Counted from the stretch's first letter, positions 36,109 to 50,503 are shown. The stretch is 64,000 bases of DNA from Latrodectus hesperus (GCA_037975125.1 CM075862.1:39317524-39381523); one strand, 5' to 3'. Notes: generated by a model not told the origin, from the letters alone. Made by a program: numbers and translations.

Positions 36109-36368
36109 GACACATTTAAATCCGTAGTTCTACGTTATGTTATCATTTTTTTCAACCTTAAAAAAATTTTAATTCATCACACAAAAAACTTACTAAACAT
36201 ATAAAAAAGGTTCTGCTCTCCCTCAATATTTTTAAGACACATTTAAATTAGTAATTCTGCATTATGTTACCATTTTTTTTCAAACGTAAATAAAAAAAAT
36301 TTATTGTGTGATAATTACAATTTATCACACAATAAATTTACCAAACTTATAAAAAAGGTTCTGTTCTC
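36109..36368 (+). repeat. Tandem duplication of about 110-135 bp
   Basis: GACACATTTAAAT...CTACGTTATGTTA...ATAAAAAAGGTTCTGCTCTC at about 36,109-36,217 is repeated with changes at about 36,234-36,368. The second copy carries the extra hairpin at 36,297-36,339, which explains its greater length. Confidence 0.75.
36297..36339. repeat. 18-bp perfect inverted repeat (hairpin)
   Basis: 36,297-36,314 is the reverse complement of 36,322-36,339, with a 7-nt loop. It lies inside the second copy of the tandem duplication. Confidence 0.9.
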
Positions 36369-38079
36369 ACACACACAATCAATATATAAGAAATTCTACA
36401 AAGTTTTGATTGAATTTGAAATCTACTGGAAAAATCAATAGACACTCCAAATACTAGTTTCAGACTTAATTTTTTAACTCAGTGATAAAGCATTTTTAAT
36501 TTTACTATTATTTAAAATAAAATAAAAAGATCCTATTTGATTCTTAATAAAAAAAATACTAAACCAATATCCTTATCTTATATTTTTATCTCAATGAAAA
36601 AAATTAACAATATCAATACTTTAAAAAAGGCTAGTAATTGATATAGAAAAGAATTTTTTTTTTTTGCTTTCAAAAAGGTATTTAGAAAAGAAAAGTTTAT
36701 TGAATACAAAGTTAAATGAATATGATACATATTCATCTAATTTTATTTCACATAGGCATCGAGATAATCTCATAAATTATTTTAATTGCAAAAAAGTTAT
36801 AAACAAATAACCATATATGAATGTTTATTACAGAAAGAGAGTGAAATAAAAGATTTGTAATTTGATAATGCAAATTATGTTAGTTTATTAAGTAATTAAA
36901 CATGATTTGTGGAATGAAATTACAATGCGTAAGTGAAAATAAATAAAAAATGCATTATGTAAAACAAATTTCTTTTTATTATATTTAAAATTCTGTTACT
37001 TACATAACAATTAATATGAAATTTTTCTTTGCAGTAAATAAACTAATTTGCAAAGATAACTAAATAAATGTTAAGATGAGTTTTGTTAAACAGGCATATT
37101 TCAATAATTATCATACACAATTTTTTAAAAAATGATTGTCAACAATAAAGAAAAATAATGCATATAATAATCTCTTTTCATAAATCTTTAGATCTCACAC
37201 AAGCATTTTAATAATTAAATATACATTATTTTATCCTGAATATTACGATTCAAAAAAGAACATTTAGAAATTCTAATGTACTAAAAAATATAACACTTTA
37301 ATCAATGATCAAGATTATTCATGCATAGAATTGAGACTTCTAACTGCAGAATTTTTCCTATTTTATAAATTCCTGCAAAACTATTTTCAAACATCAGGAA
37401 AAAAATGGAATAAAAACAACAAAATATTAAAAAAATATCATGACTGACAGAAAAATATGTAAATACTCTATAAAAATTAATTTTTAACTTAAATTCAACA
37501 GCTGATAAACATTATGATTTATAAAAATTAATTTAATCTGATCAATAATTAAAATTATATTACATTCAGAAGTTCAGGTGAACACTTCATTACATATGTT
37601 ATATAGTAGGAAAAATTTCGTCTCTCTGATTGCTTATTTCAGTAAATTCTGTTATTTAAATTAAAATTTAGATAAGCAATACTGAAAGATTTACATTTAC
37701 TTTGTCATTTCTCAATTTTTTCAATAACTTATCTTTACCTTGTTTTTCCTACCCACAAATGTGATTAATATTAGATTAAAATATATCATTTCTTCTTATA
37801 TAAGAATTCAAAAGTTGAAAACAGTTATTATTAAAACATAAAACTTCTATAAAGTTTTTAGAATTTAAGAACTTTTGTCAGACAATTTTGTCAAAACTAT
37901 TTTTTATCTGACAATATTTCTTAATAATTTCTCCTAACATTTAATCGGTGATTTAAAAAATAAAATTTTTGAGGCTAAATTTTCCAAAGATAGTTTTTTA
38001 CAAATTTATTTTAGCAAGATATAATTGACTTCGATTTATTTCTGTATGAAATAACTATTTTTAAACTATGATAGAGAAG
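36369..38079. other. AT-rich region, nothing recognised
   Basis: No gene or repeat unit identified. Confidence 0.55.
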
Positions 38080-38392
38080 GACTCACCATAGGTTAATAGT
38101 ACAACAGAGCTCTTTGAAACATAAGATCCTAGGTTTGATCTCAGCCACTATTTAATAACAAGAGATGAATGTTGCAATTTAGCATTCACATTATTCAAAG
38201 TTTTCCATGGGTTTTGCTACAGTTTTTTTGGTTTTCCCTCTTGCAACACATGAATACTGCCCTCAATTTATAAAAGCTTAACTTGTAAGGATATCAAAAG
38301 TTAACTTGCAAGACATTTAAGCATTCACTGTATGCCTTCTAACAGCCTTTGGCTGATAGGCTATCTAATAGAGTAAAAAAAAAAAAAAAAGC
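38080..38392 (+). mobile_element. Degenerate tRNA-like SINE with a poly(A) tail
   Basis: A B-box-like TAGGTTTGATCTCAG at about 38,133 follows a weak A-box-like AGGTTAATAGTAC. The block ends in an uninterrupted A run of about 16 nt at about 38,376-38,391. No target duplication was found. Confidence 0.5.
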
Positions 38393-38956
38393 GAAACATA
38401 TTCTTGAATCTTGAATGACATTTTAGTTACTTAAATTTTCTATGACATTTTGTTTTAAAAATATCTTTACTAGATTATTGGAATATTTGATAATGTTTTT
38501 AAAGAGTTGCACTGACATATATTAATTTAAATGAGGAAAACATTTAACTGATTATTTAAGCTATAAGATTGTATAAAATTAAAATTAAACTTTATATCAA
38601 CATAATAAACTTTAACCAATGAAATAAAGAACAACAAACTTTATATCAAAATTTAAATAATTCAAATGGGAATGAATTAAACAGTTTAATTTCTAACTAT
38701 AAAATTGTATTTATTTCTTATAATATGTTTTGCATTGTGCTGGAAAGATGGATTACACTCTGATTCCAATATACATAATGTCAACACCCCATAGAAAATT
38801 CATTATAATGCGAGTTAACTTTGAATGATATCAAACTTCAATCAGTATTGTAAATACATGTACCAGAGAGATTATTTGAATGTTGCTATAATAAAATTTC
38901 CTAAAAAACACAATTCTATAAATTAATATTAATAAATATCATCTAAATCATTCTTT
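38393..38956. other. AT-rich spacer
   Basis: Nothing recognised. Confidence 0.55.
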
Positions 38957-39161
38957 CAAATATGTTAAAAATTTTGTTTGTTTGTCGCTCAACGGTCATT
39001 TTTTGCACACGAGGGCTAATTAGACCGGGACTTACGGCTTAAAGTGGATTCTGAACCACTACAAACATCCATGCCCAAGGTGGGATTTGAACCCACGAAC
39101 TGTTGAACCGAAGGCAAGAGCGCTAACCATTCGGCTGCCAGCTCAGCAAATATGTTAAAAA
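38957..39161 (-). mobile_element. tRNA-derived SINE, family 2, full-length copy
   Basis: A 15-bp duplication, CAAATATGTTAAAAA, flanks the insert exactly (38,957-38,971 and 39,147-39,161). The 175-bp body on the minus strand begins at 39,146 with a tRNA-like head: an A-box-like GAATGGTTAGCGC, then CTTGCCTTCGG, then the B box GGGTTCAAATCCC at about 39,087-39,099. It ends in a (CAAA)n-type tail. A second copy lies at 61.1 kb. Confidence 0.93.
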
Positions 39162-39782
39162 GTAAGGGTAACAAGAAAGAGACAAGTAATAATTATGACA
39201 TACTGCATTCAAATTGGCTCAAAAATATATGTACCAATGAATTTACAATTCTTTTGAATTTAGATAACAAATAAAAGGGAAAAATCTATTTCAATTTTTT
39301 TATATAATCTCATTATAAAAAACTTGAAATAACAATTTCATATCATAATTATATAATAACAAAACTATATTTTAATATTTCTGAAAAGTTTTCCTCTAAC
39401 CAATAACATATATTATTATTTAACACAAATCATTAAAACTTAACTAAGATAAATGCATTGATTTTTTTCTTAAAATATTAACAGAAAATACATAACACAT
39501 ATTAAATCCAACTTAAAATATGTGAATATTCAATATTTTGCCTTCTTTGATGTAGTTTATATAATATTAAAAAGTATTTTAATATCTTCGTAAAACTGAT
39601 AAAATTAACACTATCAAAACATTGAGCACAAATAATTATGCAGGTTCATGCAAGAACACAATTAAAATTTTACAAGCTCACTACAATTTTCCTAAGAAAG
39701 TTACTTCTTGAAAAATCTTAAATGTCATAAATCTTAAGAGAAAGCATTAGTTATACATTCATACATTTAACAAACATTTGAG

Positions 39783-39788
39783 TTTATT
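39783..39788 (-). terminator. Candidate AATAAA polyadenylation signal for the CDC14 gene
   Basis: This is the first minus-strand AATAAA I noticed downstream of the putative last CDC14 stop codon. It would give a 3' UTR of about 350 nt. Such hexamers are common by chance in AT-rich DNA, so support is weak. Confidence 0.35.
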
Positions 39789-40137
39789 TCTATATTATTG
39801 CTACATTAGAAAGACAAGTTTCATTATTACAGACAAGTTTCATTCTCAGGAATGACATTCATTAACACTTCACACACATTTTCAAAGATTAGCGTAAAAC
39901 TAGGACAGGTATACCAATAGGAATGTATTTTAAAACGTATAAAAAGGCACAAGAAGCTCAGTTGTTTTTAATAAAATTAATAACAATGAATATTTTACAG
40001 TAATTGAAAGATTATCACAAATAAAATGTTTTGATACCATCAAAACATGTCATTTTCAACTCTAGGAGAATATGCCAGCATATTTCAAGAAAGTTTAGAG
40101 ACTCTTTTCTTGTATCAAAATCTTGAATTTCCAATGA

Positions 40138-40189
40138 TCATCTGGGCATGGAAGGCTTATTTAGAGGAGAAGAGGAATTCTTCAAAGTA
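40138..40189 (-). CDS. CDC14: Putative last CDC14 exon K
   Basis: 52 nt after TTTTTCTTTAATAG. It encodes [16 protein letters not shown] and a TGA stop, with phase exactly matching the exon J donor. It is the most distal exon, 6.4 kb away, and rests on the acceptor, phase and Ser/Pro-rich composition only. Confidence 0.5.
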
Positions 40190-43100
40190 CTATTAAAGAA
40201 AAATATAAAAGAAAGCATTTTAAAATCCAAATTACAAATTATAAAAATTTGCATTAAATTATATCTCAAGAACTTTTTTAGTAAACTGTTATAACAATTT
40301 GCTGGACATTTTTTACAGCAAGCAATTCCTTCCAATGAAAAATCGAGCAGAATATATAATTTAATCAGCCTTTCAAATACACTGAAACCTCAAACAGTTT
40401 ACTCTATAACCACAACAGTTTACTGTATACCTTCAAGTGGGTCAACCTACACCTTTTGTGTACCTCAAACAGTTCATCATAATCAATCTATTCAATTACA
40501 CTCTGATTCCATTTCCTATAAATTAACTTGAAAATTAGCTTTGTTTTTGATAAATATAACTATAAATGCAATATAAACATAAAAGCATAATTCTAAAAGA
40601 ACATAAATATGTATTTTTTTTATCTATGGGACACACTGAATAAGGAGTTGAATATTTTAATTGTAAAAGAAACTGATAAAATTCTTATACTTTTTAAATA
40701 CACTTAAATTGTACTATTCTGTCAAATATGCATTATTCAATCAATTTACACATTTTAAATTATTATCTTAAAAATTGAGCTCGATTCATAATAGAATTAA
40801 CTTTCTTATCAACTTTTATTTTTGTGAAATGATTTTTTCCTTAATTTTGTTTTCTTCAATTGATATTTTTAAATAAAGGCTTTAAGCATTTTAAAAAATA
40901 AAGAATCCCAAATAGTTCTTAATATAATTAAAGAAAGCTCCTTTAAATTTTTAACTAAGCATTTAGAGTAAATAGAAATCTTTTTTTTTTCCAAATATAC
41001 TTTTCAGTATATAATATTTTATTAAACTTTAATTACATTGTAATTATAAGAACTTATTATGTTATTAAAATTGAAAAACATTTAACAATTATATAAACGA
41101 ATTTCTACCAAAAGACATCAAATAAAAAAAATTTTGACGTTTTAACATTTCTTTTTAATAATGACCACATTAATATTTTGCAAGTATTATTTAAATCAGT
41201 AATAAAACTTGGGTTCAAAATGGAAAACTTATTTCACATCAGAAAAAATCTGTGTCGGCTCACCAGTAAGAAGTCAAAATTTACAATTTTCTTTGCATTC
41301 ACTCTGAATGCAAAGAAATATAAAATTGATGATGGAAAAATAAATACATATTCTACATAACAAAACTCATTTTAATAAAATTCAAACCTGTGTCGGCTCA
41401 TTTCAAATAATTTAAACTATAACAAATAGGAAAACACAAAATTATCATACATGAAATCTATTCATAAACTCTATTCCTACCAGAACTCTATTTCTTACTC
41501 CTTAACCTGTATTCATAACGAATTTTATTCCTGTAATTTAATACTCCTATTCCTTAGTAAGTAGTCTAATTTTAGCTATATTTTACAAATTTTAATCTGG
41601 CAAAATGTGAACTTAGAATGACAAATCAAACTCTTAATATAAGCTATATTAAAATAATTAATTTCATTAAAATATTTTATCAATCGTTAATTTGTGTTTT
41701 CAGAACAAAGTATTAAAAAAGATACACCTATGAAAATCCATAAAAATTTATTAATTAAACTTTTTTTACCATCAAAACTCATCAAATTGACAAGACTTAC
41801 ACTGAAAGATACTAAGTGTAAGATAAAATTTTTGAGATCTTTGTCAGAAAATCTTGGCACATATAGTGGTGTTTGACAGGGTGATTCTCTATCCTATCTT
41901 CCTTTTAACATAACACTTAAAAGAATTATTTGAGATTTGGGCATCAATATCAATAGGCATACATTTTCTAAATTAGTACAACTTCTTGCGTATGCTGATG
42001 ATATTGATATGATTGCCCTATCCTTTTCCTTTTTGAAAGAAGCATTTCTTGTCTTTAAAATGGCTACAAGACGAATGGGCTTAATTATTAATGAAGGGCG
42101 GACAAAATACTTGCTCCATAGCAGGCAAACTACCAGATTCTTGAATTGGTTTATATAAATTTGAAACAATAAAATGTTTCATTTACTTAGCTTTAGTAAT
42201 TACTAGTGACAACAGAATTACCCCTAAAATAAAAAAAATCAATTGTTTTTGGCAAAAGGGCCTTTTTGGCCTAAGAAGGTTCTTTAAAGCTAGGTTTCTT
42301 TCTAGAAATACAAAGTTTTTAATTTACAAAACTCTTGTGAAGCCTGCCTTGACATATGCTTCTGAGACTATAACTAGGTTGGAGAAAAATACTGCTGGGG
42401 TATTTGGAGAGAGATTTTGAGGAGTATTCTTGGTGGGGTGTAAAGAAAAATAACTGAAGGAGATTTAACTCAGAAATATATAGGATATATAATCAACCTG
42501 ATAATTTTAAATATATAAAATCAAATAGAATGAACTAGATGGCTTAGGTATTTCAAATGCATGATGGCAATATTGAGAAAAGGTTCTGCACTTTAGACCT
42601 ACAGGAACTAGAAAGCAGAGAACACTACAATAAAAATGGGATGCTCAATGGGGTCAGATTTTTTTACAATTAATGAAAATAATTGGAGGTCAAAGATTTT
42701 ACAGAAGCTGCCATGATGAAATCTTCAGAGGAAGGCATTGGAACACACTGGGCTATCTAGTCAATGACAATGAAGATGAATTAAATTTTATAAAAAAAGT
42801 TATATAAAAAATTAAAATCCTTTCTATCTGGTCCTAAAATAATTTCAATTAAAAAATATAAAATTGTAATGAAGTATTTTTTTCTATTCTAAATGGATAC
42901 TCAAATTTTTGAATAAAACCCACTAATCACACAACATCAGTTAAAATCATTAAAAATTTTCACATTTGTTATTCTAAACACTATCTAACTTTATAACACA
43001 AGGTGAGAATGGTATTTATAATAGTTTATATTAATATTTTTTTCTTCCAGTAATATTTTAAAACATTATGGCTAGGTAATTGAAAATATTAATTATCTTC

Positions 43101-46100
43101 TGGTAAGCAATGATTTTCTAATATATATATGTATACTGAAATTATAAATGACCATATACGTATGTATTAATGTGAGTATGTAAATATATATAGGAATACA
43201 CATATGTACACACGGACATAAAAACAAATTTTTAATGAGAATTAATGAAAAATAATAATATAAATCACAAAAAATCATTAATTATAAATAACAGAGATTA
43301 AAATTCACTTAAATAATTCTCAGTTATTTGTGCCATTCATTTATTCAATTTTCATCAATAATATTCAATTAAAAACAGGAAAATAATGAAATAAAAGCAG
43401 AAAAAGAATAATCTCTTAAATGAAAAATATTTTAGAAAGTTTTGCATTCCCCAGCAAAATTGTGCATTAAATACAATTATTTAAAATATTTTATCTAGGA
43501 TTTTTAAAAAATTTATTTTTTAATAATTATCTTTTACTAATAATTTTTAATAATAAATTAAAAATTTAATATCTTATTAGAAATAAACATTTTTAATAAG
43601 ATATTAAAATTGAACCAATTAATTCCAGTTTCTTAATAAGTAGAAAAATTATAGAAAGTAGACAATTTTTATTACTTATAGTTTAATAAATATGAATCAT
43701 CGTTTAATAAGTAAGGAGAATGCATTAAGTATGAAAAACATGCAAGGAATGAAACAATAAGCTTGTATTAGCACAATGCCATTAGATAAAAACTATATAT
43801 GTTTCACAAACATGCATTTTAAATTCATATCAAGCAAATGAATAAATTGCTTGAACTTATAATTGTAGATATAACAATCCTTATAACGTACAAAATGTAA
43901 ATCAAAAATTTAATTGCTAGGCTTTAGTTGCAAAAATGAAACAAAAAAACTGTAATTTAAATTATTCTACTATTGTACTTAATAAATATGCATTTAAAAT
44001 CATACAATTTATTTGAGTTACACAAATCTATTAAATTAAGTTATAAGTGCACATGATGCAACATCAGGTATATACTGAAAACAGACTCCAAAAAGCTTTA
44101 TAGAAGCAGGTGATTTTAAGAATCAAACAACCTTAAATGAAACAGCATTTATCAATTTTAGACATATCAGGATTAAAAATTTTCATCTAAGCAATGGCTA
44201 ATTTATAACTTAAAAGTTAAGTTATTTTTAAATCAATAAAATAAAATCACTTATCAAAATTATTATGCAGCTAAAATTTAAATCCAAAATAGAATTTGGA
44301 CTTGATAAAATAAAATAATAAATGTTAATCTAAACATGTATTTTAAATAGTAAAATTTGCATCACATTCTAAAGTTACAATTGAAATATATCATTTCAGT
44401 TACATAGTACTGAAAATTCTCTCTATTGTTTTAAAAGTAAAATAGATTGGAGAAATTCATCTGATGTATCCAGTAGAATTTTAAGCTATTTTTATCAAAC
44501 ATTCATTATCAAATGATAAAATCAGCATACTTCAAAATTCACACAAATATGCATAGAATACATTGTATAATAGTATTTAAAATTGTGAACAGAATTTGAA
44601 GTATCTTAATTTCTAAAGACAGAATTGTTTCATAATGTATTTATAATAATCTAAATTTATACTTTGTAACAGTTTTTTCTTTTTACTTCATTCAATTAAT
44701 GTAAGTTTTTTATTCCATTTTCTATAAATATTTTCTTAATACAAAATTTTCATATTTTTCTACAAATGTGCATTACATTTCCACACAACTTCATTTTGTA
44801 ATAATGCATGCTTGTATTATGTAAAATATTTAATTTCTTATCTGAATAATTAAATGTAAAAATGTTCAGAAAAAATCAGCAATTTTGCCCACTATTGTTT
44901 TTATTATTATAACATTAACAGTAAACTTAGAAGAAAATAGAGAATAAATTAACTGTTTTGATAACTTCACGACATTATTTTTTTACACATAAATTCATTA
45001 TTATATAAATATTTACAAACTTTTCAATGAGATGCATTTTATTAATCTTCTAAAAAATTAACTGTTTGCCATATTTCAACAGCAATAAATAATTTGTTAA
45101 AATACAAATATTAAGTAATTATAGAAATATCAAAATTACTTTAAAAAAGGAATAATAGAACTACATTAAATTGCAAAAAAAAATGCAGACAATACTACAC
45201 ATATAAAAGCAATACAGGCAAGTGTTTAACATGTATTTAATTCAATATTTAATGCATCAAATATCAGATCTAATTAAAAGCACATAGAAAATAATTTTAA
45301 GAAATAAACTACAATTTGTTTTTCTGAATTGAAAAAAGAAACTAAATGCTTTTAAGCAACGTAGATAATGTCTGACAAAATATTACATTCCTGCTAGTTA
45401 TTCAAGAAATTGTGAAACATGTTATAAGAATATTCACAAACTGAATAAGAGATTTATATAATTATTATTTATTTATTTCATACAAATTTTACAATCATAT
45501 ATAATTAAATATTTAAAATAAACATTTAAGACTAAACAGCTGATACATTACTTTGATTGAAATCAAAACCACCAAAATTTCATTCATTTGCACTTATTTT
45601 ATGATTTATGTTGAATAAATGAACATTTATTCCTTATTTAAAATCAGAAAGAATACCAAGTTAAAAGAGAATAACATACAAAAGCATGAATACCTGGGAT
45701 TGTAATTGTTAATAGAAGCAATGGGGAGATAAAACAGTGCACTAATTGTAAGAAAATAAAAATATAAAAGATTTTGAAGAATATAAAAAGCAATAAAATA
45801 TTTTCATGAAATAACAAAATGTTTTTGTAAAATATTAGTGTAATAAAATTTACAAGCTGGTTGGCTGGCTTTTGTAGCACAAGGTCCAAAAATATACAAG
45901 TTGCCCCAAAACTTACAGATTATAAAAATATTTATTACTATTTCATTTTATTTATTTATGCAATTTTACAAGTATTAAACTCGGTAATTTAAATAGCAGA
46001 CTTAAAGTTTAGAAAATAAAAAATTATCATCAAAATATTTCTTAGTTTTCATAACACTTCCTGTAACTTTCATAATGCTCAATTAATTTGTTTTCTTAAA

Positions 46101-49100
46101 CTTTCTAGCACAATTTTTGTGAAGTAAGTGTAATAAAAATGTTCTAACATAACTTTCAAAATCTTCACAACACTGAAATAAGAAATTTTAACATATTTAG
46201 CAAAGTAAATTAGCAGAAAATCAATTTAGATTTAAAATGCATGTTTAAAATATTTTATTTTTATATTTTTGCAATTAAAAATTACTCATAAATGAAAAAT
46301 GCCTTATTTTCCTAAAATGATTTGGCTGACAATGCAAACACTTTGTTTTAAGCTAAAAAATACTGATTTTTACTAGTAAGCTATGATAAGTTCAATATAT
46401 TTATGTTGGAATATTTGAAGTTGAATAAAATATCACACACATAGAATAAAATTACTATTTATTCAAATATTCATTATGGATCAAAACATTTTCATTAAAG
46501 AAATTCATTCTCACTCTTAGTGCACATTGAGAAAAACAGCTAAAAGCAGAGCATGCATGCACAGCCACAAGGAAGGCAGAGTAGTTTTGTTAGCATTCTA
46601 CTTACAGAATGGAAGGCGGGTAACGAGATATAAAAGATGGGTAGTAGAGAGGGTCTAGGACTGAACTATATTTAGAGACAGTTCGAAGTTCTGAAGGGAA
46701 GATTAAGGGCTTGAGGTGATAGAGTGGAGGCTTGAGACTAGAGAGATAGCTTCTACTAGGATCCCACAGAACCACCGGCTTGGATGGTGCATGCCGTTTC
46801 TTTCGTTGTACAGGTGGTCGATGAATTGGCTCAAGTACACAGCATGCCCGATGTCTGTGTAGAATGAAGATTTGAGGTAAAATTACATTGTAACTAAAAT
46901 AAAGTTATGGAACGTGTTTAGACTAAAAGTAAAATGTACTAGCGTATGCCCTTTTTACACAGGGAGAGCTTATAATAAGGTAATAATTCCCCACTTCAAA
47001 CAAATTACATTGTTCATCATTAAAAATCTTTCAGATTACAAAATTTCGTTTTTAAAGAAATTTACAAAAAAAAAATAAATAAAAGACCAAATAACCTCTC
47101 CTAACACATATATATACAATTGTAGGTAATGATACAGCATTACAGCATCAAACAAAGAATTTTGCAAATATACAATACCAAATGTTTCAATACCACAGAA
47201 CAATTAAAAAGACTAAACTCTGAAATGTTCAATAATAATAATAAATTTGAAGATAATAATAAATGCTTTGATTTTAAAAAATGTTATAATTCTGAAACAT
47301 TGTACACTTATTCATAAAATTTTCAAAGCTAAATGAAATTCTTATTTTCTTCAATCAATATCCTTTAATGGTATAAACTAAGTATTAATGAATTTATGAG
47401 AATATGAAGAATAACATTCACATTTAAAAATCATGCAATGTACATGAAAAAAATCAAATTACATAATACAGATGATATTTAAACATCAATTTAAAGGCTA
47501 GAAAATAATTTAAATGTAATTCAAATATCTTTATCACTGCATGATAAATTATATTAGTAAGTGATTAAAATTGAAGATAAAAATATTTTGGGGAATATAA
47601 AGTTTTAGTCATCACTGAAAAATTTGATATATAGCATATTAAAATTCAATTGTATTACTGTGTTATTCAGTAGAATATATATGTTTTCTACAAATTAATG
47701 GTCATGTTCAAGAAATTTTTTGAAAAAAGAACTCAAACTCATATTGATGTTTCTAATATTAACAAAGTATAAATTAGGGATAAAATTAATCAATGTAATT
47801 TACTTTAATTTAATGACTAATTCAAGGAATTATAATAATAAAAAATGTGTACTACTTTCTTTTCATTAAAAACAAATTTTTTCTATAAAATTATATTCAG
47901 ATATCTTTTTCATTGAATGCAATTTTCATATTTTAATCTAATTAAAAATATTTAATAAGAAAAAATTACCATCATATTTACCAAAAATTGCTCATGAAAA
48001 ACTAATATTTTAGTATAAAAGATATTACATCTATAACTATCAAAAATAATTTTTATCAGGATTTTAATTGAGAAACTTCAATAATCATCTGTTTATACTA
48101 AAAGCATATTCTTCCATTTGTCAGTAAAATCTCATTATTTAACTTTAAATATAAATATTTTATCTTCAGTAAATAATAGATTAAATTTAATATATTACAT
48201 AAATTCAATTGAAAATTAGAACCCATGAAAATAGCACTCTATTTCTTTAAATAAATATTTAAAGAAATTGCTTTTTATTTCCAGTCTGTTCTACACCCAT
48301 AAGGTGACAACAGTGTATATTATGATGGATCAATGATAATATACTCTAATAGATTCTTTATCAACCACATAAAAAAGTTAATATAATTGTAGATGAACTT
48401 CTTCAAAATAATGTAACTCAAAAAGTGGTTTATTTTTAAGTATGTAAGTAAATTTCTTAAATTAAAAAATTACAAATTTATTTTACATTATTTTTCAAAC
48501 TAAATAACATAAAATTAAATTATCTTACTAAAAATAAATGTATTTTTAAAAAAACCATAGAAAAATGTGTTATTTTTACTGAAAAATTGAAGATTAAGGA
48601 TATGTTCAAATTACAAAGAATAAATATTAAAATAAAAAACTGTTTTATAATATATTATGAATAAGCCTAACAAGTACAATTCTACAAAGGTATTCTTTTC
48701 AAAAATTATGTCACAAAGTTTAAAATTTAATTTAAAAAGGTGAAAATAAGCTAAAATTTACTGCACCTTTTACTTGCAGCAACAGGAATGCTTTGTTTTT
48801 GACTAACTTTTCGATTTTGTGCGGGAGAATTCAAAGGACTAGTAGGCTGTAGAGGTTTAACACGTTCCCTGACAGGTTTCGTTGGTGACAAATATGTAGA
48901 AGCTTCTACTGCTCCACCTGGTGGAAGGGGTCGAAGTGGTTGAGAAGTTGTTCGCCGTAATGCACTCAGTTCTTCTAAACTATTAATTATAAGTAATTAT
49001 TATAGTAAACAATGATATTTTTCAACATAAAATCTAACTATAGTATAATACAGAAATTGCAAAAGGAATTATATTTAAAATTTATTTTAAAAAAAGTAAA

Positions 49101-50465
49101 GACCAAATGAAAACTAATAAAAAGCTACTTTCATTTTAAGTAATATTTGGTTTAAGAAAATATCACTAACTTTTAATATTAATTTACTAAGATACATCAT
49201 CATTTTAAAAACATATTCTTTAATTTGGAGAAAATAAATTAGTTTAATACCACTGCTTGCAAATTATTTAAGAATGAAAAATTGTTTCATTTAAATTAAT
49301 ATTTTTACCTTACATCAAATAAACTAATGTAAAATATTAAAAAAAGATAGAAATGTTAAAATTTGAGTCGAATGAAATGTTTTCATAAATGTTTTAAAAA
49401 TGGCAAACTGAACATTTATAAAAAAAAATTATTCAGTTTTTTTCCCCCCAAATAAAATACCTCTTATGATTTATCAGTTTTTAAAATTGTACAATAGTGC
49501 CATTTATAATTCTGTACATTTAAATTCCAGAATTCAATATCATAATTTCTGCTCATTTTCCCAATCATGTTCCTCTATTTAAAAATATAACAAATTAGGT
49601 AAAAGTTATAGATTTTTTTTGAGTATATTAAAACTAAGATTTAAAAGTAGTTTTTAAATTATTTTCCAATGTTAGAAGATTTATATCAAAAATGACTTTC
49701 CATTTTCTACTTAATACAATGAAAGAAAAAATTAAAAGTACCTGCATAGACTGTAGTTATCCTAAATAAAATAACAAATCAATAAAATGAAGAATTTATG
49801 AACAACTCAAATGTTAATTGTGAACTCCAAAAATAGAATCCATGTGTTGTATCCCAATATTGATATTTTTTCAGTAAATTTAAGATTTATTTATACATTT
49901 TAATGAAATAAACTATCATAAAACACACACACAAAAATATTAGAATACAAGATACCTAAATGCTCGAATTTAAATATGAAGTTTGATAAAGTGTTTCATA
50001 TTTGTGTAAGAGTAACAGCAGTTTTGAACAAATTATCAAATTTATGGAAGCTAAGTGAAACATTTGTTAAGCACAAGCTTACAGATGTTTATATATATAT
50101 ATATGAATATGAAATATGTTTCTTTAACCCTTTTTAAATCATTAAAAACAATGAAATGTGGCAAAATTAAAAAATATGCATTTTTATATTGAAATAAATA
50201 TTGATTAAATCAATAAAAATCATTTTATATACTCTTTAATAAAAATTATTTTTAATGAGATTCAATTTAATATTTTTAAAAGAAAGTGTAAAGCAAATCC
50301 AAATATTTCAAACTGAGAAAAAAATTAATGCATTGAAAATTTTGCATTTATTTTTCTAAAATATTTCATAAATATTATGTCATTTAAATAATCTAGAAAC
50401 AGCTTATGATTTATCCTTCTGAAGCAATCATGGATGAAAGAGCAACATGCATACCAAACTACATA

Positions 50466-50503
<38 letters not shown>

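Larger units (their letters stand above)
40190..46605 (-). other. CDC14 intron J-K, 6.4 kb
   Basis: AT-rich intron holding an antisense LINE fossil (41.7-42.8 kb) and a 15-bp hairpin (43,565-43,608). No further coding exon was identified. It is an intron only if exon K is real. Confidence 0.5.

Noticed and set aside
39050..39146. A possible tRNA gene
   Set aside because: A and B boxes are present but the segment is part of a SINE with flanking duplications and a tail. Stems do not form a full cloverleaf.
45644..45889. A possible extra CDC14 exon in the 6.4-kb intron
   Set aside because: The short non-AT-rich patch near 45,850-45,890 lacks a convincing acceptor and is not needed for phase.
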